Positions 58,446 to 64,000 of a DNA stretch of 64,000 bases are shown in pieces. How positions within the stretch are numbered: the first letter of the stretch is position 1; each line of letters begins with the position of its first letter. The DNA is taken from assembly GCF_900078685.2 (NCBI RefSeq), contig NZ_LT546166.1, positions 2,946,481 through 3,010,480 of the forward strand, given 5' to 3'. The notes beneath the pieces were generated by a model, which saw nothing but the letters and a program-made list of their open reading frames with translations, did no database searches and was not told where the DNA came from. The position numbers and the translations under genes are program-made. Source of the stretch: Mycolicibacter icosiumassiliensis. GTDB taxonomy: Bacteria > Actinomycetota > Actinomycetes > Mycobacteriales > Mycobacteriaceae.

Positions 58446-58727
58446 CTGCTAGCCCACCGATCTTCCAACAGGTCAACCCACTAGGATTCGGCATCCCACT
58501 GGTGACGCGGGGTCCACGTTGGCCCCAGTTGGAAGTCGTACATCCAGTATTACTGACGCCACCGACAGCTACGGCGGACCGGCGCGTGTGTCTCGAACAC
58601 TCAGCTCTGGTATTCGCCGCGCTGCCGGTCCTACTCGGGGAACCAGTCTCCGTAGGCGCCACGGCGTCCACCGGTGAGGATCGTCCAGACCTCCCCGTCT
58701 ACCGCCTTGGCCTGGCACAATGAATCC
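58446..58727. promoter_or_regulatory. Divergent region between the cyclase operon and the vapB-like gene
   Basis: No coding sequence is evident in 282 bp. It should hold the promoter of the cyclase-E2-TM operon and that of the toxin-antitoxin relic. Much of it is repeated, diverged, at 60477-60759, where it again separates a cyclase 5' end from vapB. No clear palindrome was found. Confidence 0.5.
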
Positions 58728-59186
58728 ATGACCACCCGCGAGCGGCTGCACCTGCTTGTCGACGCTATGGACGACGAGCAGGCCGAGCGTGCGCTACGCG
58801 CAGTCGAGCCGATTGCGCAGTCCTGTTCCACAGCTGCTGGCTGGCCGGAGCAGACTGACCAGTTGGCCCTTCCGATCACTGTTCTGGCCGAGGCGTGCTA
58901 CCTCATCGACCGATTCGGCGGTCCGATCGCCGAGGCACAGTTCCTCGATTCCGTCGGCAGCGAGCCCACACGCCAATTCCGCCCGGTCGACCTTACTGAC
59001 GCCGACCTGCGGCGGATGTCCGAACTCGTCCTCCAATACGCCGACCGACGGCTCGGCGGCACCGACGCCTCGCTGGTAGCCGTAGCCGAACGCCTCGGTA
59101 TTACCACGATTGCCACCGTGAACCGCAGGGACTTCGACAATGTCCGGCCTCGCCATGTGCCCGCGTTCACCATCGTCCCCACCTGA
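58728..59186 (+). pseudogene. VapB-VapC in-frame fusion relic (copy 1)
   Basis: The start ATG at 58728 gives MTTRERLHLLVDAMDDEQAERALRAVEPIAQ, the antitoxin N-terminus. It runs straight into WPEQTDQLALPITVLAEACYLIDRFGG, the body of the PIN toxin. Compared with copy 2, about 210 bp holding the rest of vapB and the toxin start (with the first catalytic Asp) are missing, yet the frame is kept to VNRRDFDNVRPRHV. It is probably non-toxic. Whether the chimera is expressed is unknown. Confidence 0.8.
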
Positions 59187-59268
59187 CCCCACGGGATATC
59201 CGTCCCCGCCGCTCAACCAAGCTGGTCACGGGCCAACCGCGAACTCCGTTATCCGTGTCGCAGGTGGC

Positions 59269-59288
59269 CAAGTCCCCCCTCGGACACA
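59269..59288 (+). other. Right attachment core (attR)
   Basis: Perfect 20-bp copy of the tRNA-Leu end. An IS481-family element is inserted one base downstream of it. Confidence 0.88.
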
Positions 59289-59310
59289 ATGTGATGAGTC
59301 GGGTCATGGG

Positions 59311-60159
59311 TTACACATGAGTCGCGTCATCGGTGACAGATTGCCCCGGCTTTTGCCGGGGTTTTTCTGTTTGTTGGGCCAGTAGTTGTGGTCGGGGTCG
59401 ATGTGGTGGCTGGCGATGACGTGGTGGCCGGTTTTGCTGATGACGGTGACGGTGGTGGCGGTAACCAGGATCAGCACGGGGGTGCTGGCGTGGGCGCGGC
59501 CGATGCCGAGGTGGTGTAGGCGGCTGCCGTGACGCAGCGTGAGTTTGCCGTAGTGGTCGACGACGTCGGTGCGTAGCCGGATGGAATTCGAGGCTGGTGG
59601 CGGTGAAGCTGGCGACGACATCGGGGCCGCTGACGCGGCGGTGGGCGGTGCAGGCCAGCAGGTAGCGGGAGTGGTCGTCGAGCCGGTTGAGGATCTCGGT
59701 GTCGGTGCCATCGGCCAGGGTCCAGTGGGTGAAGTCGGATTGCCAGCACTGGTTGGGTTGTTCGGCGGCGAAGCGGTGATAGGAGTTGCGGGGGCGTTTG
59801 CGGGGTTGGGGGGTGATCAGGCCGTGGTGGTGCAGGACGCGCCGGATGGTGGAGGTCGACGGTACTGGCAGGCCTTGGCGGGCTAGGTGGTGTTGGATCG
59901 TGATGGGGCCGGCGTCGAGGCCGTCGGCGGTGAGTTTTTCGCGGAGCAGCACGATGGCGGCGATGATTTCATCGGAGGTGGCGCGGGGGTTGCTGGCGGG
60001 TCTTCGGGAGCGGGGTTCGAGCGCATCGAGGCCGCCGGCACGATAGCGCGCCAGCAGGCGGTAGAGGTGTTGGCGAGACAGCCCGTAGGTGCGGGCTGCA
60101 GCAGTCACCGACAGGTGCCCGCTGACGACTTCCAGGACGACCACACGCGCTTTGGACAT
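59311..60159 (-). pseudogene. IS481-family transposase, deleted and frameshifted
   Basis: The N-terminal part has the usual double HTH (VTAAARTYGLSRQHLYRLLARYRAGGLDAL; TIQHHLARQGLPVPSTSTIRRVLHHHGL) and the first catalytic Asp (CWQSDFTHW). After TATSLEF the frame is lost; in another frame the true C-terminus appears (RLRTDVVDHYGKLTLRHGSRLHHLGIGRAH). The segment with the second Asp and the Glu is gone, so it cannot catalyse transposition. The 3' end of the frame crosses a hairpin terminator. Confidence 0.85.
59344..59366 (+). terminator. Rho-independent terminator in the IS481 element
   Basis: CCCCGGC TTTT GCCGGGG followed by TTTTT (59362-59366); on the minus strand an A-run precedes the same stem, so it may work from both sides. 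It should shield the IS from transcription entering from the island. Confidence 0.85.
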
Positions 60160-60256
60160 GACCCATGACTGTCACCTATGACGCGACTCATCGACCATCA
60201 CCGCAGCTGTCACCCATGTCCCGACTCATCTGTCACCTATGTCGTGAACTCACACA

Positions 60257-60271
60257 CCCCCTCGGACACAA
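60257..60271 (+). repeat. 15-bp target-site duplication of the IS481 insertion
   Basis: ccccctcggacacaa matches 59275-59289 exactly, including the A that is not part of the tRNA. That extra base supports target duplication rather than a second attachment core. Confidence 0.8.
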
Positions 60272-60281
60272 TTTAGGTTAG

Positions 60282-60476
60282 CTAAGCAATTCGCATCGCT
60301 ACCAGCGATGCAAGCCGCCGATCCCGTACCTGCAGTCCTTCAAATTCGGGATGCCCGAGCGCCGTGGTCTCCAGAGACGGGGATGCCGATGCTTGGATCG
60401 ACCGGTCGCCCGCCCGGCGACGCCGAAAATCGCGCATGACCACGTCACCGAACTGGCCCGCCGTCAAGCTGCTCAT
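60282..60476 (-). pseudogene. Cyclase 5' fragment (copy 2)
   Basis: It encodes MSSLTAGQFGDVVMRDFRRRRAGDRSIQASASPSLETTALGHPEFEGLQVRDRRLASLVA, which aligns with residues 1-60 of the cyclase at 57648. The homology ends exactly before the first metal Asp (VFLDLTDF) and is replaced by MRIA and a stop. It is a non-functional remnant of a second cyclase operon. Confidence 0.85.
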
Positions 60477-60759
60477 CTGCTAGCCCGCCGATCTCCCAAC
60501 AGGTCAACCACCTAGTACTCGGCATCCCACTCTGGTGACGCGGGGTGCACGTTGGCCCCAGTCGGAAGTCGTACATCCAGTATTACTGGACACCACCGAC
60601 AGCTATGGCGGACCGGCCTGTATGACGCGAACGCACTCGGCTCCGGTATTCGCCGCGGCCGGTGCTGCTCGGGGCTGCAGTCACCGTAGGACCGCGACGC
60701 GCGGCGGTGAGGATTGCCGAGACTCCCCACCTATCCCCTAGTCCCGGCACAATGAATCC

Positions 60760-60978
60760 ATGACCACCCGCGAGCGGCTACATCGGCTTGTCGACGCTAT
60801 GGACGACGAGCAGGCTGAGCGTGCGCTACGCGCAATCGAGCCGATTGCGCAGGCCTACTCCTCAGCTGCCGACGCCGCTCGCCGACCGCTGCCTGAGTTC
60901 GTCGGGAGCTTCGCCAGTGGGAGCCACGATCTATCGCAACGGGTAGACGAGCTGCTTGCCGACGGCTTCGGCCGCTGA
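60760..60978 (+). CDS. VapB-like antitoxin (copy 2, intact)
   Basis: A 72-residue acidic protein with an N-terminal helical region (MTTRERLHRLVDAMDDEQAERALRAIEPIAQAY) and a C-terminal segment LSQRVDELLADGFGR. It is followed after 9 bp by a PIN-domain toxin gene, the standard vapBC layout. It probably binds and blocks the toxin and represses its own promoter. Since the toxin is frameshifted, it may now be an orphan. A second in-frame ATG is not needed. Confidence 0.72.
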   Translation: MTTRERLHRLVDAMDDEQAERALRAIEPIAQAYSSAADAARRPLPEFVGSFASGSHDLSQRVDELLADGFGR

Positions 60979-60987
60979 CCGGCCGTC

Positions 60988-61411
60988 GTGATCCTGGTTG
61001 ACACCAACGTCATCGTGGCGCTGGCCAGATCGGTCCGACACGGCACACGACCTCTGTCGCCTCTGGTTGGCCGAGCAGACTGACCAGTTGATCCTTCCGA
61101 TCACTGTTCTGGCCGAGGCGTGCTACCTCATCGACCGGTTCGGCGGTCCGATCGCCGAGGCACAGTTCCTCGATTCGGTCCGCAGCGAGCCCACACGCCA
61201 ATTCCGCCCGGTGGACCTTACGGACGCCGACCTGCGGCGGATGTCCGAACTCGTCCGGCAATACGCCGATCGGCGCCTCGGCGGTACGGATGCCTCGCTG
61301 GTAGCCGTCGCCGAACGCCTCGGGATTACCACGATTGCCACCGTGAACCGCAGAGACTTCGACAATGTCCGGCCTCGCCATGTGCCGGCATTCACCATCG
61401 TCCCCAGCTGA
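60988..61411 (+). pseudogene. VapC-like PIN-domain toxin, frameshifted (copy 2)
   Basis: GTG 60988 starts ILVDTNVIVALARS with the first PIN Asp, but the frame closes at 61080. The rest (HDLCRLWLAEQTDQLILPITVLAEACYLIDRFGG ... GTDASLVAVAERLGITTIATVNRRDF) continues in another frame to 61411. One base removed near 61026-61033 restores a full PIN ribonuclease of about 140 residues with all acidic residues. It is thus probably inactive. Confidence 0.8.
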
Positions 61412-61911
61412 TCCGCGGGACATCTGTTCGGGCCGCTCACCCGAGCTGGTCACGGGCCGACCGGTGTCCCAGGTGGGATGCCTATGTGGATGTCGGCGGC
61501 CATACGTAGTGAGCTCGTCGTCGCCGGTCACCATGAGTGCCGCCCTGCATCAATCCCTTGGCGTCGAGCTGAACGAGCTCACCGATGTCCGCGACGATCC
61601 CCGGCGCTACATCGCTTACCTGACCATGCGGCACGCCGGTGGGCGGCGCAACTGCCGCCACGCAAATGGAGTGGATTATTTTTAACCACAACGGAATTGC
61701 CGTCCCGGAGAGTTATCCGGAGGCCCTGCCGAACAGCAGCTCGAGCCCTCGGACACTGAACGGCCGAGTTTGATGCATCAAACCTCGGGCGGTTGACACT
61801 CGATTTCCGGTCACCTGTCACCTATGTGTCAGGTCGCGTCATGCCGGCGCGACAGGTCCAGCCAATCGCTGTTCACACGGGCAACAGCGCGGCGGTGGGT
61901 CGGGCGACGCG
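61412..61911. other. Scar region between the old island copy and the core genome
   Basis: No convincing complete gene is seen. An ATG at 61531 gives about 50 residues (SLGVELNELTDVRDDPRRYIAYLTMRHAGG) of unknown type. CCCTCGGACAC (61746-61756) resembles the tRNA end, and CTGTCACCTATG (61815-61826) resembles the inner motif of the IS481 ends. These look like worn remains of an integration border. Confidence 0.45.
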
Positions 61912-63486
61912 TCAGCGGCCGAATATGCCCTGGCATCGGCGCAGCATCTCGTAGGCCTCGCCGTAGGTCGTCGGGGTCGGCTCGCCGGGCTTCCCGTACC
62001 TTGCCGCCAGCATGCCCATCAGTAACACTCCCGGCGCCGTCAGCGGGGCACGGGTCTGTTCCAAAGTGAAGGGGCCGCCGGCCTCCGGGTTGGGCGGCAC
62101 GTACTGCGCAGTGGTATGCGGCCAGTCCGCGGTGGGGCGCGGCTCGGCGAGGTTGAGCGCATTGGTCAGGTCGTTGGCGCCCAGATCCCGCTTCGTCAGC
62201 GGTGGGAGCCCATGCTTGCGGCATAGCGTGGCGATCACCGCACCGTGGTGCATCTCGTCGTGAATGATGGTGCCGGACTTCGTCCAAGCCGAGATGGCGA
62301 TCGCCGGGACCCGCACTCCGAGGCGGTCGAAACCGAAACCCATCTCCGGCTCAGCGGCCGGCGCCGACCCGTCCGGGCCCACCGGATCCGGCGGCACCGC
62401 GGCCGGCGGCGGCACGTGGTCGTAACAGCCCCCGTGTTCGTCGAAGGTGACCAGCAACATGGTGTTCTGGTTGTTCGAGCCGTCGGGCGTTGCGCTGGCG
62501 CGGATCGCCGAGTACACCTCGTGCAGCAGCTTCTCCCCGGCGCGGACATCGTTGACGACCCCGACTGCTTCCTTGGAGCCGTCGGGCATGGTGACGTAGA
62601 GCGACTCGTATAGCGGATGCATGTCGTTCTGGTTGAAGACGATGCGCGGCTCGATGAAGGAATACGCCGGCAGTGTTCCGTTGGCGACATCCGAGTAGAA
62701 CCGGTCCATGCCGAAGAAGCGTGTCTGCCAATAGGGTTCCAGCGATGGGGCGTGGAAGACCCCGGTGAGCGAGGCGACCTGGGTCTCGTCGTAGTAGACC
62801 GCCCACGGGATGCCCGCGTCCTCCAGCCGGTTGAAGATCGTCGGCGCGGAGTTGCGCTTCCACTTCTTGTAGCCCTCGCCGCACTTGTTGGTGACGAAGC
62901 CCGAAGACGTGGAGGCGTGGAAGAACGACCGGTTACAGACAGTCTGCGAGGGCACCGCGCAGAACCACCGGTCATAGACGGCGAACTCGCGAGCCAGTGT
63001 GCTCATCACCGGCAGCATGTCCGCGCTGAACCCCCCCATGATCACCGAGTATTCCTCCGGCGTCGGCTGACGACCCTCGGTCACGAAGAAGTTGTTCCGG
63101 TAATCGGCGACGAAGCCGTCCATCGTCGGCGTCAATCCGGCGGGTGGATTGTTCCAGGGCGCCAGCATCTTCTCGGCGTCGAGTTCGGCGTTGGCCGGCG
63201 GGTCGACGATGCCGAACAGTTGGGTGTTGACGTGCTGGTACTCCTCGCCCGGATCCGGGGTCGGGCTGCGGAAGATCTGGTCGGTCGGGCCCTGGTAGAT
63301 GTGGGCTGCGATCGGGCCCGCCGGCGAGGGGTTGCTGTACTGCCCGTTGGCCACACCGTCGAAATGCTGCCCCTCGGGCAGACTGCCGGGTGGGTAGAGG
63401 TGGCCCAGCAGGTTGTCGAAGGAGCGGTTCTCGAACATCAGCACCACCAGGTGGTCGACGTTCGGGTGGCTGGCCGGGGCGGTCAT
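61912..63486 (-). CDS. Phospholipase C / acid phosphatase-type phosphoesterase
   Basis: A 524-residue member of the phosphoesterase (PLC/AcpA) family. The N-terminus HLVVLMFENRSFDNLLGHLYP holds the metal Glu/Asn, and later MLLVTFDEHGGCYDHVPPP and GVRVPAIAISAW are family motifs. DRWFCAVPSQTVCNRSFFHAST contains the conserved PSQT substrate region. Unlike the classical mycobacterial PlcA-D, no Tat signal is present: the protein begins MTAPASHPNVDHL. The substrate may be a phospholipid or phosphate ester. It is coupled to the HAD gene (ATGA at 63483). Confidence 0.85.
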   Translation of the reverse strand: MTAPASHPNVDHLVVLMFENRSFDNLLGHLYPPGSLPEGQHFDGVANGQYSNPSPAGPIAAHIYQGPTDQIFRSPTPDPGEEYQHVNTQLFGIVDPPANAELDAEKMLAPWNNPPAGLTPTMDGFVADYRNNFFVTEGRQPTPEEYSVIMGGFSADMLPVMSTLAREFAVYDRWFCAVPSQTVCNRSFFHASTSSGFVTNKCGEGYKKWKRNSAPTIFNRLEDAGIPWAVYYDETQVASLTGVFHAPSLEPYWQTRFFGMDRFYSDVANGTLPAYSFIEPRIVFNQNDMHPLYESLYVTMPDGSKEAVGVVNDVRAGEKLLHEVYSAIRASATPDGSNNQNTMLLVTFDEHGGCYDHVPPPAAVPPDPVGPDGSAPAAEPEMGFGFDRLGVRVPAIAISAWTKSGTIIHDEMHHGAVIATLCRKHGLPPLTKRDLGANDLTNALNLAEPRPTADWPHTTAQYVPPNPEAGGPFTLEQTRAPLTAPGVLLMGMLAARYGKPGEPTPTTYGEAYEMLRRCQGIFGR

Positions 63487-64000
63487 CGCTGTGCTCCGAA
63501 CACGGTGGTCCAGTCGTCGCGCATGCTGGTCACCGTCCAGCCCGCTGTCGCCGCTGCGGCGAGGGCCTGATCGGCGCCGTCGGTGTAATCGAATTCACGA
63601 TCGGCGTCGTCGTGGCGGACCAGCAGGCCCATCGACGGGTGCGGACTCGCGCAGGTGTACTGCAGCATGGCTATGTCGCCGTTGGAATTGCCCGCGGCGA
63701 AGATGGGCCGTCGGCCGACCCTGTCCCAGATCTGGACCGGCTTGACCGGGCCGTCGTCGAGGATGTCCAGCGCCGCGGTGAGGCGCAGCTGGCCGTCAGC
63801 AAAATCCAGTCCGGTGGCGCTGCCGATCACCCGTTCCGGCGGCACGCCGTACATCGCGGTGGTGACCGGGCGCATGAAATCCCGCCCGCCGCCGGAGACT
63901 ACGTAGTTGGTGAAGCGGTTGGCTTCCAGGTAGCTCAGCAGCTCGACCATCGGCTGGTAGCGGCACGCTGTGTACGGCCGGCCGAGGGTGGGGTGGGTGG
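63483..64000 (-). CDS. HAD-superfamily phosphatase (C-terminal part, cut by window edge)
   Basis: The last about 171 residues are present. HPTLGRPYTACRYQPMVELLSYLEAN, then YVVSGGGRDFMRP (motif II region), KPVQIWDRVGRRPIFAAGNSNGDIAMLQY (Lys of motif III and Asp of motif IV) are typical of PSPase-like HAD phosphatases. The nucleophile DxD lies beyond the right edge. It lies upstream of and in operon with the phosphoesterase gene, so both may act on phosphate esters. Confidence 0.82.
   Translation of the reverse strand, partial: THPTLGRPYTACRYQPMVELLSYLEANRFTNYVVSGGGRDFMRPVTTAMYGVPPERVIGSATGLDFADGQLRLTAALDILDDGPVKPVQIWDRVGRRPIFAAGNSNGDIAMLQYTCASPHPSMGLLVRHDDADREFDYTDGADQALAAAATAGWTVTSMRDDWTTVFGAQR

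Larger units (their letters stand above)
58270..59190. repeat. Right-end segment duplicated (diverged) at about 60300-61411
   Basis: The 5' part of the cyclase, the spacer and the vapBC-like genes recur beyond the IS481 element with scattered substitutions and indels, for example gatgccgatgctcggatcga at 58351 and gatgccgatgcttggatcga at 60383. The divergence shows this is not a recent duplication. Confidence 0.85.
22887..59288. mobile_element. Integrated AICE-like island of about 36.4 kb
   Basis: Bounded by a perfect 20-bp direct repeat that is the end of tRNA-Leu. It contains, from the left, a serine recombinase, a small possible excisionase, a replication initiator, an FtsK-type translocase (broken) and an SCO3933-family regulator, a gene set characteristic of actinomycete integrative and conjugative elements. 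Cargo is a catabolic cluster and two defence systems. The genes flanking it are core chromosomal on the left and, after a second scarred segment, on the right. FtsK disruption suggests it can no longer transfer alone. Confidence 0.85.
59290..60256 (-). mobile_element. IS481-family element, internally deleted (967 bp)
   Basis: It begins TGTGATGAGTCGGG and ends ...GAACTCACACA; the outer about 50 bp of each side align as imperfect inverted repeats. It is flanked by a 15-bp duplication ccccctcggacacaa (59275-59289 and 60257-60271). It is shorter than usual because the middle of the transposase is lost. The ends hold several copies of a TGAGTCGnGnCATnGGTGACA motif. Confidence 0.85.

Noticed and set aside
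60257..60271. Second attachment core after the IS481 element
   Set aside because: The caagt part is absent, and the match includes a base not found in the tRNA, so a 15-bp target duplication explains it better.
60272..60290. IdeR-like iron box (TTAGGTTAGCTAAGC) next to attR
   Set aside because: Only the left half matches the consensus TTAGGTTAG; the right half diverges and no intact gene lies downstream.

Overview
This is a high-GC mycobacterial chromosome segment. Positions 1 to 22.9 kb follow the gene order of the Mycobacterium tuberculosis Rv2115c-Rv2141c neighbourhood as I recall it: mpa, lppK, DUF503, trmI, a RecB-like nuclease, hisG-hisE, metH, PAC2, mshC, cysQ, uppP, lppL, pyrD, a PEBP protein and an M20 peptidase. 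The mycothiol gene mshC and the proteasomal ATPase mpa restrict the host to mycothiol-producing, proteasome-bearing actinobacteria. Lineage-specific foreign DNA after the tRNA suggests an environmental, non-tuberculous species. Two lipoprotein genes (lppK and lppL) carry frameshifts.

A tRNA-Leu(GAG) gene at 22819-22904 is the attachment site of a genomic island of about 36.4 kb. The 20-bp tRNA 3' end (22887-22906) recurs exactly at 59269-59288. The left end holds an actinomycete ICE-like (AICE) mobility module, mostly on the minus strand: a large serine recombinase whose stop codon lies in the tRNA, a small possible excisionase, a replication initiator, an FtsK/TraB translocase split by an IS3-family insertion, and an SCO3933-family regulator. 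An HTH protein with a possible Nudix box and a cupin-like protein follow on the plus strand.

Cargo 1 (32-50.5 kb) is an aromatic catabolic cluster. It encodes a CoA ligase, an enoyl-CoA hydratase, IclR and MarR-type regulators, a CarAa-like Rieske oxygenase with a one-component reductase, an extradiol dioxygenase, an amidase, an unusual M20 homologue, an Asp/Glu racemase, and a full lower meta pathway (hydrolase, hydratase, acetaldehyde dehydrogenase, aldolase). It ends with a flavin monooxygenase-lipase fusion and an LLM oxidoreductase. The ring would be dihydroxylated, cleaved meta, and reduced to pyruvate plus acetyl-CoA. The amidase/M20/racemase insert suggests a nitrogen-containing substrate.

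Cargo 2 (51.5-58.5 kb) is a defence island. A complete QatABCD anti-phage operon faces, convergently, a three-gene operon of a Pycsar-type nucleotide cyclase, a stand-alone E2 (ubiquitin-conjugating-like) protein and a Pycsar TM effector. The cyclase-E2-TM arrangement is the most interesting system here.

The right border is complicated. A degenerate IS481-family element (59290-60256) sits inside the right attachment site with a 15-bp target duplication. Beyond it lies a diverged second copy of the island's right end (a cyclase fragment plus a vapBC pair), suggesting an older related island was integrated at the same place. Core-type genes resume at about 61.9 kb with a phospholipase C-like phosphoesterase and a partial HAD phosphatase.
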